Origin: Caulobacter soli
GTDB taxonomy: Bacteria > Pseudomonadota > Alphaproteobacteria > Caulobacterales > Caulobacteraceae
Length of the DNA stretch: 64,000 nt
Direction: 5' to 3'
Assembly (NCBI RefSeq): GCF_011045195.1
Contig: NZ_CP049199.1
Location: forward strand, 4,819,501-4,883,500
Shown here: positions 49,592-58,629 of the stretch, piece by piece
Numbering within the stretch: the first letter of the stretch is position 1
How the letters are laid out: the number at the start of each line of letters is the position of its first letter
Translations under genes and position numbers: made by a program
Notes under the pieces: generated by a model
What the model saw: only the letters and a program-made list of their open reading frames with translations
Databases searched by the model: none
What the model was told of the DNA's origin: nothing

Positions 49592-51211
49592 CTAATTCTT
49601 CAGCCTTTGGATCAGCGCCGTCGTCGACGGATCATGCGAACCCACGGCCCCGCTCTCCAGCTCCGGCAGGATGCGGCCCGCCATTACCTTGCCCAGCTCG
49701 ACGCCCCACTGGTCGAAGCTGTTGATGCCCCAGATCACGCCCTCGACGAAGGTCTTGTGCTCGTAGAGGGCGATCAGGGCGCCGAAAGCCTGGGGCGTCA
49801 GGCGGTCCATCAGCACCAGGGTCGAAGGCCGGTTGCCGGCGAAGGTGCGCTGGGGCGCCAGCGTCGCGATCTCGGCTTCGGAAACGCCCTTGGCCTGCAG
49901 TTCGGCGACCACGTCCTCGGTGGTGCGCCCCACCATGAAGGCCTCGGCCTGGGCCAGCAGGTTGGACAGCAGCTTCTCGTGCATGCCGGCCGGGCCCTCG
50001 TCGGACCTGGCCACGCCGATCAGCTCCATCGGGGTGATGTCAGTCCCCTGGTGCATGCACTGAAAATAGGCGTGCTGGACGTTGGTGCCCTCGTCGCCGA
50101 ACACCACCGTGGCGGTGCCGCGCGTCACGGCCTTGCCGTCCGGCCCGACCGACTTGCCGTTGCTCTCCATCTCCAGCTGCTGGAGGAACGAGGCCAGGCG
50201 GCGCAGGCGGTGCGAGTACGGAACGACTGAGCGGGCGCGGCGGTCCAGGCCGTTGCGGTTGAAGATCTGGGCCAGGGCGATCAGCACTGGGGCGTTGGCT
50301 TCCAACGAGGCGGTACGGAAGTGCTCGTCCATGGCCGCGGCGCCGTCCAAGAAGCTCTGGAACGCGTCCCAGCCGCAGGCCACGGCCACCGACAGGCTGA
50401 CCGACGACCACAGCGAATAACGGCCGCCGACCCAGTCCCAGAAGCCGAACACGCGGTCGTCGGCCACGCCGAAGGCGGCGGTCTTGTCCAGAGCGGTGGA
50501 GATGGCGGCCAGGTGAGCGTTGGCGCCGGTCTCGCCCAGGGCGGCTGCCAGCCAGGCGCGGGCGGCGCCGGCGTTGGCCAGGGTCTCCTGGGTGGTGAAG
50601 GTCTTGGAGACCACGATGACCAGGGTGGTTTCCGGATCCATGTCGGCCGTGGTCAGGGCGAACTCGGCGCCGTCGACATTGGCCACGAAGCGCAGGTCGA
50701 TCGACGGCTTCACCGGCCGCAGCGCGTCCCACAGCAGGCGAGGGCCAAGGTCGCTGCCACCGATGCCGATGTGCAGGATGGCCTTGAACGGCTTGCCGGT
50801 CGCGCCCTTGATCGCACCGGAGCGGACGGCCTCGACGAAGGCCTTCATCCGGGCGCGGACAGCCTCGACCTCGGCCATGACCGCAACGCCGCCGGCCTTC
50901 ACATCGGCGTCGGCCTTGGCGCGCAGAGCGGTGTGCAGGACGGCGCGGCCCTCCGACGAATTGATCGCCTCGCCGCCAAACATCCGGGCGCGAGCGCCCT
51001 CGACGTCGGCCGCGTGGGCCAGGTCGAGCGCCGCTTCGAGGCCCGCCTCGTCCCAGGCTTGCTTGGACAGGTCGATGTGAAGGCCGGCGACGTCGAGGGT
51101 CAGGGTCTCCAGACGCCGGGGCTCGGCCTCGAACATCTCGACGATGCGCTTTTCGCCGGCGGCCTTGGCGGCGTCTTCCAGGCGGGTCCAGGCGGTGTCG
51201 AGAGCGGCCAT
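49592..51211 (-). CDS. pgi: glucose-6-phosphate isomerase
   Basis: Interconverts glucose-6-phosphate and fructose-6-phosphate in the cytoplasm. 539 residues, the normal bacterial length, from ATG 51211; an upstream TTG adds five residues. Signatures visible are FKAILHIGIGGSDLGPRLLW, VVSKTFTTQETLANA, the PGI signature VGGRYSLWSSVSLSVAVACG, and the late FDQWGVELGKVMAGRI. Catalytic Glu and His are in DEGTNVQHAYFQCMHQGTD. It is monocistronic, between a hairpin repeat and the divergent secreted protein at 51332. Confidence 0.95.
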   Translation of the reverse strand: MAALDTAWTRLEDAAKAAGEKRIVEMFEAEPRRLETLTLDVAGLHIDLSKQAWDEAGLEAALDLAHAADVEGARARMFGGEAINSSEGRAVLHTALRAKADADVKAGGVAVMAEVEAVRARMKAFVEAVRSGAIKGATGKPFKAILHIGIGGSDLGPRLLWDALRPVKPSIDLRFVANVDGAEFALTTADMDPETTLVIVVSKTFTTQETLANAGAARAWLAAALGETGANAHLAAISTALDKTAAFGVADDRVFGFWDWVGGRYSLWSSVSLSVAVACGWDAFQSFLDGAAAMDEHFRTASLEANAPVLIALAQIFNRNGLDRRARSVVPYSHRLRRLASFLQQLEMESNGKSVGPDGKAVTRGTATVVFGDEGTNVQHAYFQCMHQGTDITPMELIGVARSDEGPAGMHEKLLSNLLAQAEAFMVGRTTEDVVAELQAKGVSEAEIATLAPQRTFAGNRPSTLVLMDRLTPQAFGALIALYEHKTFVEGVIWGINSFDQWGVELGKVMAGRILPELESGAVGSHDPSTTALIQRLKN

Positions 51212-51331
51212 GCGGCATTCCTTCACAGGTGTGGGCGCGGATTTGGTAAATCGGCGTTTACCCGGGCGGGCTTACCAAACGGATACCGCCGCGTCATGAA
51301 GACCAATGACGTTTTTCGCGGGGAGAGCTCC

Positions 51332-51823
51332 ATGTCCTGTGACGCCGTCGCCTTTTCCGCCATACTGTGGTTCGCCTCGTTCACGCCCGACGCCCAGGCG
51401 GGCGCGGCGCCGGCCGTGATACAGCAGGGCCAGGCCCCGGCCTCGGTGGCGGGCGAGCCGCTGTTCGCCGACATCGTCAAGCGAGCCGGCGCGCTGAAGG
51501 CCCAGACCGAGGCCTACCGCCAAGGCCTGCCCAAGACGCCCGACGCGGTCGCCAAGGCCCTGAAGGGCTTCGACGTCTTCCAGGGCCAGCTCGGCGAACT
51601 GTCGGCGCTGGACATGAAGGGCCACGTCACCCTGAAGGAGCGTGGCGCGGTCGATGACCTCAAGTGCATCCTGCGCGGCATCAGCCAGGACCTGCCCGGC
51701 AAGCTGCAGGCCGTCGCCGACGCCAAGACCGTCAAGGACCAGGACCTGGCCCTGCGCGACATGGTCTATCTGCTCAACGACAATGTCGAAGTGATCACCG
51801 CCCCGCCACAGCCGGCCGCCTAG
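51332..51823 (+). CDS. exported hypothetical protein
   Basis: A 163-residue protein I do not recognise. The ATG at 51332 follows GGGGAGAG and gives a signal peptide (AFSAILWFASFTPDAQA); an ATG 36 bp upstream is possible but poorly placed. The mature part is helical, with FADIVKRAGALKAQTEAYRQ, KGFDVFQGQLGELSALDMKG, CILRGISQDLPGKLQAVADA and LALRDMVYLLNDNVEVI. It has a single Cys. The pattern suggests a periplasmic helical bundle. No neighbour gives a functional hint. Confidence 0.6.
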   Translation: MSCDAVAFSAILWFASFTPDAQAGAAPAVIQQGQAPASVAGEPLFADIVKRAGALKAQTEAYRQGLPKTPDAVAKALKGFDVFQGQLGELSALDMKGHVTLKERGAVDDLKCILRGISQDLPGKLQAVADAKTVKDQDLALRDMVYLLNDNVEVITAPPQPAA

Positions 51824-51944
51824 GCGCCCGTGAGCGCGATCGGGGACACATACTCACCGCAAAGCGTCGCCATATCGAGATAGGCCGTGGGATGAGTGTG
51901 CTTCCCCAGCCCCGCCCGCAGCCTCGCCTGAAGACCCTGACGTC

Positions 51945-52691
51945 ATGCCTTCCCGTTCAGCCCGCCTCGCCCCGCTCGCCGCCGTCGCTCTTGGTCTCGT
52001 CCTGGCCGGCTGCGCGACCGAGACCAAGACCACGGTCTTCGTGCCGGTCGTGGCCCCGACGCCGCCCAGCTCGCTGACGCCGCAGCCGGTGATGCTGTTC
52101 AACCAGACCAAGGACGGCCGCAAGCTGTTCACCCTGGACGCCGAGTTCCCCTATTGCGACGTCGAGACCGGCAAGGTGATCGTGGTGCCCCGCTGGTACG
52201 TCACCGACTTCGCCAGCGTGCCCTGGTACGGCCAGGGCTTCGTCGACCCGCAGGGGCCGACGGCGCGGGCGGCCATCGTCCACGACTGGCTCTACACGAT
52301 CGGCGAGCCGGGCAAGCGCGAGGAGGCCGACGGCATCTTCCTGCGGGCGATGCTGAAATACGGCGTGCCGGCCTTCCAAGCCAAGGTCGCCTACCAGGCC
52401 GTGCGGATCGGCGGCGAGAAGGGCTATGGCCTGCCCGGCGACTGGAAGTTCACCGACCCCAAGCGTCAGGACCTGACCCAGCCACCGCCGTTCGCCAAGC
52501 CGCGCACCGGGGCGGTGCGGATCCTGCCGGGCTGCCAGGGCTTCGGCGCGCTGATCCAGTCGGGCTGGCGAGCCTATCCGATCAGGCCGCCGACCGTGGT
52601 CACGCCACCGCCGGTGGTGGTGACGCGCACGCCGTTGGACCAGGTCAAGGAACGCCTGCCGTTCGGCGGCAAGGGCGAGAAGAAGAAGTAG
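51945..52691 (+). CDS. DUF1353 lipoprotein
   Basis: A 248-residue lipoprotein. The signal sequence ends LVLAGC, a lipobox with Cys22. The DUF1353 domain (about residues 50-165) is recognised by WYVTDFASVPWYGQGFVDP, TARAAIVHDWLYTIGEPGKR and EEADGIFLRAMLKYGV. This family occurs in phage and bacterial genomes, and the His-Asp of VHDWLY resembles a hydrolase site, but function is unproven. The C-terminal 50 residues are Pro-rich. It ends 3 bp from the convergent DsbD-type gene. Confidence 0.8.
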   Translation: MPSRSARLAPLAAVALGLVLAGCATETKTTVFVPVVAPTPPSSLTPQPVMLFNQTKDGRKLFTLDAEFPYCDVETGKVIVVPRWYVTDFASVPWYGQGFVDPQGPTARAAIVHDWLYTIGEPGKREEADGIFLRAMLKYGVPAFQAKVAYQAVRIGGEKGYGLPGDWKFTDPKRQDLTQPPPFAKPRTGAVRILPGCQGFGALIQSGWRAYPIRPPTVVTPPPVVVTRTPLDQVKERLPFGGKGEKKK

Positions 52692-52694
52692 GGC

Positions 52695-54875
52695 CTACCC
52701 CTTCGCCGCCTTCTCGATGGCCTCGATCACCAGCCCCTCGGTCAGCAGCTGCGGCAGGACCGCCGGCTCGCCGCTTCCCTTCGGATAGACCAGGTACAGC
52801 GGCACGCCGGCCCGGCCGTGCTCGGCCAAGGCCGCGGCGATGACGGCGTCGCGCTTGGTCCAGTCGGCGCGCAGATAGACCGCGTCGCTAGCCTTGAAGG
52901 CGTCGACCACGCGTTGGCCCTTCAGGGCCGTGCCCTCGTTGACCTTGCAGGTCACGCACCAGTCGGCGGTGAAGTCGACCATCACCACCTTGCCCTGCGC
53001 CTGCAGCGTCTTGACCTTCTCGGGACTCCAGACCTCGGCGGCCAGGCCGGGGCCGGACGAGAGTTCGGCGCTCGGCGTGGCGGTCGAAGCTGAAGCCGAA
53101 GCGGCGGGCGCGGCGCGGACGCCGACCACGACCAGGGCCACGGCGGCGACCAGCGACAGGGCCGCCAGGACGAACGGGACGGCCGCGCCCTTGCCGGCGA
53201 TCTGCCGCGCCTGGGCCAGGCCGTACAGCCACGCGGCGAAGGCGACCAGCACGCTGGCGGCCAGCAGGGCGGCCAGGGGGATCGATCCGGTCTGCTGGCT
53301 GTAGACCCAGGCCAGCCATGCGGCGGTGGCGTACATCGGGAAGGCCAGACCCTTCTTCAGCACGTCCATCCATGGACCGGGGCGCGGCAGGCGGCCCAGC
53401 AAGGCGGGAATGAAGGCCAGCAGCACGAACGGCGCGGCGAAGCCCAGGGCCAGGGCCAGGAACACCAACAGCGAGGCCAGGGGCGGCTGGGTCAGGGCGT
53501 AGCCCAGGGCGCCGGCCATGAACGGCGCGGTGCAGGGCGCGGCCACGATCACGGCCAAAGCGCCGGTCAGGAACGAACCGCCCAGGCCGCCGCTCCCGCC
53601 CGCGCCGGACGCCGCGTTCTGCACCGAGGCCCCGACCTCGAACACGCCCGACATGTTCAGCGCCACCAGCAGCATTAGCAGGGCCAGGGCCGCGACCACG
53701 GCCGGCGACTGCAGCTGGAAGCCCCAGCCGACGGCGGCGCCGCCCGCCCGGACCGCGATCAGCAGACCGGCCAGGGCCAGGAAGGTGACGACCACGCCCA
53801 CCAGGAAGGCCAAGCCCTGGACGCGGGTCTTGCCGGCGTCGTGGGCGTGGGCGGTCAGGCTGGCGGCCTTCATCGACAGGATCGGGAAGACACAGGGCAT
53901 CAGGTTCAGGATCAGTCCGCCGATGAAGGCGAAGGCCACCGCCAGCGGCAGGCCCAGGCTGGCGCCTTCGGCGGATCCGGTGGCCTTGGCCGGAGCCGCG
54001 GCGGGCGCGCCCAGGCCGCCGGCCTCGGCCGGGATCGTCCCGGGCGTGGCGGTGATCTCGTAGGCCGCGCCGTTCAGGGCCAGGACGCCGGCCAGCTCGG
54101 TCGGCTTGGCTTCGGCCTGGGTGAAGTCGTAGCCGGGGGTCAGCGACAGAGTCAGGCCCTCGGGGCCGCGTTCGATCTTCTGCTCGGGCGGATGCTCGAT
54201 GACCTTGCCGGAATAGGGATAGAAGAACGCGCCAGAAACGTCGGCGCCCTTCAGCGGCGCGCCGGTCACGGCCAGTTTCAGCACCGAGCCCTGCAGCTCG
54301 AACACCGCCTTCAGGCCCGCCGGCTTGGGCGCCTTGGCCAGGGTGTCGGCGACCTTGGCGCCCCATTTCGGATCGGTCTGCGGCATGCCCGCCACGACCG
54401 GCAGGGTCAGGGTGACGACGGCGTCCTCGGGCACGCAGACCTGCTCGCAGACCAGGAAGGCGGCGGCGGCCTTCAGGGTGACGACCGAACCGACCTGGGC
54501 GTTAGCCGGCACGCTGATCGGCACGGGCAGCAGCACTTCATTGGTGTAGGCGAAGTCGAGCAGCGGTCCGACGCGGCTCTTCTCCGGAGTCGGCCAGACG
54601 ATGTCGCCGGCGGTCCAGCCGGCCGGCAGCGTCCAGACGATGCGGGTCGCGTCACCGGCGTCGCCCGGATTGCGCCAATAGGTGTGCCAGCCGGGCTGGA
54701 TCTTCTGACGCAGGGCCACATAGACCGTCGAACCGGGCGCGACGCCGGCCTCCTGGGAGACCAGCTCGACCTCGATGTGGCCGGTCTGGACCGGATCGGC
54801 CTTCGCCACGGGAGCGCCCAGCAGCAGGGCGACCATCAACGCCGGTACGGCGGCGAACAGCTTGCGAAACGACAT
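52695..54875 (-). CDS. protein-disulfide reductase, DsbD/ScsB type
   Basis: An electron carrier across the inner membrane that keeps periplasmic thiols reduced. The 726 residues comprise a signal peptide (ALMVALLLGAPVAKA) and an N-terminal periplasmic domain with FLVCEQVCVPEDAVVTL (a CxxxC pair as in ScsB-type DsbD). A membrane domain of about eight helices has a first-helix NLMPCVFPILSMKAASL and a partner IVAAPCTAPFMAGALG. A C-terminal thioredoxin-like domain has DFTADWCVTCKVNEG. The three redox Cys pairs needed for relay are therefore present. ATG 54875 is chosen because the signal peptide starts there. The membrane part is longer than CcdA. Confidence 0.92.
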   Translation of the reverse strand: MSFRKLFAAVPALMVALLLGAPVAKADPVQTGHIEVELVSQEAGVAPGSTVYVALRQKIQPGWHTYWRNPGDAGDATRIVWTLPAGWTAGDIVWPTPEKSRVGPLLDFAYTNEVLLPVPISVPANAQVGSVVTLKAAAAFLVCEQVCVPEDAVVTLTLPVVAGMPQTDPKWGAKVADTLAKAPKPAGLKAVFELQGSVLKLAVTGAPLKGADVSGAFFYPYSGKVIEHPPEQKIERGPEGLTLSLTPGYDFTQAEAKPTELAGVLALNGAAYEITATPGTIPAEAGGLGAPAAAPAKATGSAEGASLGLPLAVAFAFIGGLILNLMPCVFPILSMKAASLTAHAHDAGKTRVQGLAFLVGVVVTFLALAGLLIAVRAGGAAVGWGFQLQSPAVVAALALLMLLVALNMSGVFEVGASVQNAASGAGGSGGLGGSFLTGALAVIVAAPCTAPFMAGALGYALTQPPLASLLVFLALALGFAAPFVLLAFIPALLGRLPRPGPWMDVLKKGLAFPMYATAAWLAWVYSQQTGSIPLAALLAASVLVAFAAWLYGLAQARQIAGKGAAVPFVLAALSLVAAVALVVVGVRAAPAASASASTATPSAELSSGPGLAAEVWSPEKVKTLQAQGKVVMVDFTADWCVTCKVNEGTALKGQRVVDAFKASDAVYLRADWTKRDAVIAAALAEHGRAGVPLYLVYPKGSGEPAVLPQLLTEGLVIEAIEKAAKG

Positions 54876-55006
54876 GAACAGGTTCCGGACGCGCGCCCGA
54901 CGAGAAAGGGCGAGGCAAGACACATGACCCCTCCAAGCGCTCTCGACAATGGCCAAGCCGCTGTGATCAGGTCGAAGACCCGCGTTCGCAACAGAGTCGC
55001 CCGTTC

Positions 55007-55399
55007 ATGCCCGCATCCTTCGACGACATCGAGATCGGCCAAGTGGTCACGCTGGGGACCACGGTCGTCGACGGCAAGGCGCTGGAGACTTTCTGCGCGG
55101 CGTTCCAGCCGGGCTGGCCGGCGGCCAGCGGCGCGCCCGACACCATGGTCTTCGCCATCTGGTCGAAGCTGGACAGCGAGGCCAGCGCCGTCTGGCCCCA
55201 GACCAAGCGGGTCGGCGTCGACGCCCTGCGCTGGCTGCGCAATCCCCCGGCCGGCGAGCTGCTGCGCGGCCGCATGACGGTGATGGGTAAGGACCCGGTC
55301 GGCGAGGGCAAGGGCATCGTCATCGCCCAGCACGACCTGCTGGACGAGGCGGGCCGCCTGGTCTTCTCGTGCCTGACGCGCAGCATCTTCGCGCGATAG
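55007..55399 (+). CDS. MaoC-like hotdog-fold protein
   Basis: A 130-residue single-domain protein with the hotdog entry SFDDIEIGQVVTLGTTVVDG. This is followed by a PAASGAPDTMVFAIWSKL helix and the strand order RVGVDALRWLRNPPAGELLR and GRMTVMGKDPVGEGKGIVIA. The start of the domain matches MaoC-type dehydratase entries. The catalytic Asp/His dyad of true enoyl hydratases is not clearly present, so it may only bind acyl groups. It is divergent from the DsbD-type gene and ends at a terminator. Confidence 0.65.
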   Translation: MPASFDDIEIGQVVTLGTTVVDGKALETFCAAFQPGWPAASGAPDTMVFAIWSKLDSEASAVWPQTKRVGVDALRWLRNPPAGELLRGRMTVMGKDPVGEGKGIVIAQHDLLDEAGRLVFSCLTRSIFAR

Positions 55400-55404
55400 C
55401 GGAA

Positions 55405-55443
55405 ACGAAAAAGGCGGCGAACCCTTTCGGATCCGCCGCCTCT
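55405..55443 (-). terminator. Rho-independent terminator between convergent genes
   Basis: GGCGGCG (55413-55419) pairs with CGCCGCC (55434-55440). On the minus strand it is followed by TTTTTCG and should end the SapC transcript. The plus-strand side has only a weak T-run. Confidence 0.7.
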
Positions 55444-55465
55444 TCAACGCCGTGAAGCGTCCAGA

Positions 55466-56260
55466 CTAGTTCAGCACGCCATTGGCCGCCAATTGCTGCT
55501 GGCGGATGGTGGCCAGGGCGATCAGGCGGTCCCAACCGATCAGCGACACCAGGTGCGCATAGATCTGGGCGAGGGCGCCGCTGGTCTGCAGTTCCTTGAC
55601 CTTGTCGGCCGGCAGGGCGTTCAGCTTCTCTTCCGAGACGCCATAGTACTCGGCCACGGTCTGCGGCTCGCCGGTGGTGCCGTCCGAGTTCTGCGGGGTG
55701 AAGACGGCCTTCTTCAGTTCGAAGAGGTCGTTGTCCTTCAGCAGTTGCACGAACGAGTCGGTGCGGCGGCGCTCGATTTCGAAGTCGTCGCAGAACTTGA
55801 TGCAGTTCTGGGTGTATTCGGTCGGCTCGCCCTTGTCGTCGAACAGCGGGGTCTGGCCGCCTTCGGCCAGCAGGTCCGAACCGCGGTCGATGCAGACGAT
55901 CAGGCGGTCCTGGTTCTCGTCATTGGCCAGGACGAACGGATAGCGGCGGATATAGGCCGGGATGTAGGCGCCGGCTTCAAAGGCGCCGTCGGCGCCGATG
56001 AACAGGTTCTCGCCGGTGTTGAGGCCCATCACGGCCAGCGGCACGCGGTCCTCGCCGGCGAAGATCACCGGATAGGTCAGGGCGGCCGGGGCAAATTCGG
56101 TGACGGCCAGCGGCACGGCGGTGCCGCTCAGGGCGAAGCCGTAGGGCTTGTCCTTGTGAACCAGGGCGAGCTTGGCGTGCTGCTCGCGGTTCAGCGGCTC
56201 CGGCGACGAATAGAACAGAACGTTGCCGGAGATGCCGCCGGCGGGTTGGGTCGTTTCCAT
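55466..56260 (-). CDS. SapC-family protein
   Basis: A 264-residue soluble protein of the SapC family, found in Caulobacterales and relatives near TonB-dependent receptors and sometimes halogenases. Family text is clear: LNREQHAKLALVHKDKPYGF, VPLAVTEFAPAALTYPVIFA, VMGLNTGENLFIGADGAF, YIPAYIRRYPFVLANDENQD then RLIVCIDRGSDLL, and ILRTDSF-like RRRTDSFVQLLKDNDLFE. The biochemical role is unknown; an earlier link to S-layer secretion is only nominal. ATG 56260. A zinc-type TonB receptor lies upstream on the same strand, 170 bp away, so a shared role is possible. Confidence 0.85.
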   Translation of the reverse strand: METTQPAGGISGNVLFYSSPEPLNREQHAKLALVHKDKPYGFALSGTAVPLAVTEFAPAALTYPVIFAGEDRVPLAVMGLNTGENLFIGADGAFEAGAYIPAYIRRYPFVLANDENQDRLIVCIDRGSDLLAEGGQTPLFDDKGEPTEYTQNCIKFCDDFEIERRRTDSFVQLLKDNDLFELKKAVFTPQNSDGTTGEPQTVAEYYGVSEEKLNALPADKVKELQTSGALAQIYAHLVSLIGWDRLIALATIRQQQLAANGVLN

Positions 56261-56433
56261 GAACAGCTCGACAAAAGGCTAATGAACGGACGCCTATTTG
56301 CGCTCAGGCGGCCTTGAAAGGTCTGGCGCTTCTAGCCGATCCGGCGGGGCCTCGCAATCGACCCCTCCGCCTTGTGGTTAAGCCGAGCTTCGGTTTCATC
56401 CGTGGCGGGAAAATCCCCACCGGCCGGGCGATC

Positions 56434-58491
56434 CTAGAACTTCCAGGCCACGCCCGCCCGCACCGAGCGCCCCGGCGACGGGGCGTAGTCCTTGAGGAAC
56501 GAGACGTGCTCGCGGATCTCCTCGTTGGTCAGGTTGCGACCGTCGATGAACAGCCGCAGCGGCGAGTCGGCGATCGGCTTGAACGTGGCCTTCAGATTGA
56601 CCACCGTGTAGCCGTCGGTGGGCAGTTCGAACGTCGCCACCCGGTCCTGCTCGGCCACGCGGCGCACCTCCAGCGTGGTCTCGACGCGGGGGATGGTCCA
56701 CACCACCGAGCCGCCCAGCGACCATGGCGGGATGCGGGCGGGCGTGCCGGCGTCGGTCTCGCCATGCACCCAGTCGAAGGTGGTTTCCAGGCGGATCGAC
56801 TGGGTCGCCCCGCGCCAGGCCTCGTACGAACCCTCGAACTCGGCCCCGTGGAAGTCGGCCTTGGTCTGGAAGTACTGGTAGACGGGCAGGTCGTCCTCGA
56901 CCGCGCCGGTCGGGGCCTCCTCGATGAAGCTGCCGTAGTGCGCCGCCCACAGGTGACCCTCGGCGCGCACGCGGTCGCTCTTCCAGCGAACCGTGGCCTC
57001 CAGCGAGGTGACGGTCTCGTTGTCGAGCTTGTCGTCCCCGACCTCGTAACCGCCGGTGCCCGGGTGCGGGCCGTTGGCGAACAGTTCGAACTCGGTCGGG
57101 GCCCGGCCGTTGCGCGACAGGGTCAGGGCGTAGAACAGGCTGTCGGTCGGCTTGAGGAACACGCCCAGCGAGGCCGAGACGTTGTCAAAGTCGCGCTTCT
57201 CGGTAGGGGTCTGCAAGCTGCGGGTGTCGAAGCGCAGACCGGCGTCGACGCCCCAGGTCCCGCGATCCAGCCGCTGCAGGGTGAAGATCCCGTATTCCTT
57301 GATGTCGGTCGAGGGCACGAAGGCCTCGTCGCCGATCGCCTCGAAGTGGCGGTCCAGGGCCTGGAAGCCGATAGCCCCCTGGTGGCCGTCGTGCTCGTGG
57401 TGCACCAGCTCCACCCGGCCCTCGGTCCCATGCGACAGGAAACGGGTGCCGACCGCGCCGTCCTCGACGCTGACCTCGGCGTGTTCGTAGTCAGCATAGC
57501 CCAGCGAGACGCGAACCTTCTCGAACCACGGGTTATCCAACTCCTGCTCGCCCCGCACGTCGTAGCGAGTCTGTTGCAGGTGGATCGAGACCGGTCCCTC
57601 GGCGTTCGGGTCGAGCGGGGCCAGGATTTGCTCGTAGGGCACGCCGTAGGTGGTGTCGGTCTTCTTGACCGAGGCGCCGAAGAAGCCGCGATCATGGACG
57701 TAGGAGACGCCCGCCCCGTAGGCGTCGACCTCGACGTCGGTGTTCTTGACCTTGTGGTCGGGATCCACCGTCAGGCCGTCGCGGGCCGCCAGGCGATCAG
57801 ACACCGCCGCCACGGGAATGGAATAGTCGTCGGTGCGGCGGCTGGAGAAGTCGGCGGCGAAGACGAGCGGGCCCTTCCCGGCCTTGACCGCGCCGCTGTA
57901 GGCGTAGCCGTCGTCGACCGACGAGGCGGAGGCCGACAATCGGCCCTCGGGACCGTTGGCGGCCGGGGTCGAGGGCACGCGGTCGTCGATCATGTTGACC
58001 ACCCCGCCGATGCCCGAACCGCCGTAGGCCAGGGTGGAGGGGCCACGCAGCACCTCGATCCGCGAGGCCTCGCCCGGATCGCTGGCCACGGCATGGTCGG
58101 GCGACAGGCTGGAGGCGTCAACCTGGCCCACCCCGTTCTGCAGCACCATCACCCGAGGTCCGGACAGGCCGCGAATGACCGGGCGCGAGGCGCCGGGGCC
58201 ATAGAAGGTGGAGCGCAGGCCTGGCAGGCCGTTCAGCATGTCGCCGATGCCGGCCGGCGGAGCCACGTCCAGCTGGTCGCGGGTCACAACGTTGACGCTG
58301 CTGGTCACGGTGTCCAGCGACACCGCGTAGGGTGCGGCGGTGACCACCACCTTGTCGACGGCGTTGGACTCAGGGGCTTCCGGCGCCGCTGCGTCAACGG
58401 CGGCCGGGGTCTCCGCGGCGTTGGCGGTCAGCGGCGCGATAAGGGCGAACGCCAGCAGGCTCGCGGCGGAAAGCAGAACGCGACGGGGCAT
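56434..58491 (-). CDS. TonB-dependent zinc receptor, ZnuD-like
   Basis: A 685-residue outer-membrane receptor. It has a signal peptide (LLAFALIAPLTANAAE) and a plug with GASRPVIRGLSGPRVMVLQN, as in ZnuD-type zinc importers, then IEVLRGPSTLAYGGSGIGGV. The barrel contains a His-rich loop (VHHEHDGHQGA near residue 350) suited to metal capture and ends RAGVAWKF. A GTTAT-N3-ATAAC palindrome 43 bp upstream of the start looks like an alphaproteobacterial Zur box, so expression is probably induced under zinc starvation. Caulobacter has a described Zur-regulated receptor, ZnuK; orthology is likely but not verified. Confidence 0.88.
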   Translation of the reverse strand: MPRRVLLSAASLLAFALIAPLTANAAETPAAVDAAAPEAPESNAVDKVVVTAAPYAVSLDTVTSSVNVVTRDQLDVAPPAGIGDMLNGLPGLRSTFYGPGASRPVIRGLSGPRVMVLQNGVGQVDASSLSPDHAVASDPGEASRIEVLRGPSTLAYGGSGIGGVVNMIDDRVPSTPAANGPEGRLSASASSVDDGYAYSGAVKAGKGPLVFAADFSSRRTDDYSIPVAAVSDRLAARDGLTVDPDHKVKNTDVEVDAYGAGVSYVHDRGFFGASVKKTDTTYGVPYEQILAPLDPNAEGPVSIHLQQTRYDVRGEQELDNPWFEKVRVSLGYADYEHAEVSVEDGAVGTRFLSHGTEGRVELVHHEHDGHQGAIGFQALDRHFEAIGDEAFVPSTDIKEYGIFTLQRLDRGTWGVDAGLRFDTRSLQTPTEKRDFDNVSASLGVFLKPTDSLFYALTLSRNGRAPTEFELFANGPHPGTGGYEVGDDKLDNETVTSLEATVRWKSDRVRAEGHLWAAHYGSFIEEAPTGAVEDDLPVYQYFQTKADFHGAEFEGSYEAWRGATQSIRLETTFDWVHGETDAGTPARIPPWSLGGSVVWTIPRVETTLEVRRVAEQDRVATFELPTDGYTVVNLKATFKPIADSPLRLFIDGRNLTNEEIREHVSFLKDYAPSPGRSVRAGVAWKF

Positions 58492-58534
58492 GGGAAATCC
58501 TGAACCTTGGCCGGGGGAGCGGCTTGGGTGAAGC

Positions 58535-58547
58535 GTTATGAAATAAC
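58535..58547. promoter_or_regulatory. Zur-like box upstream of the zinc receptor
   Basis: GTTAT-GAA-ATAAC is a perfect dyad about 44 bp upstream of the receptor start. On the minus strand it reads ATGTTATTTCATAACGC, close to the TGTTAT-N3-ATAACA form bound by alphaproteobacterial Zur. It is AT-rich relative to its surroundings. Confidence 0.68.
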
Positions 58548-58629
58548 ATTACGATCCGTCAAGCCGCTTCGTGCTTGACGTGACGTCTCGTCGCCGTTCT
58601 GTGAGCGGATGACCGCTCGGAGGCTGCCC

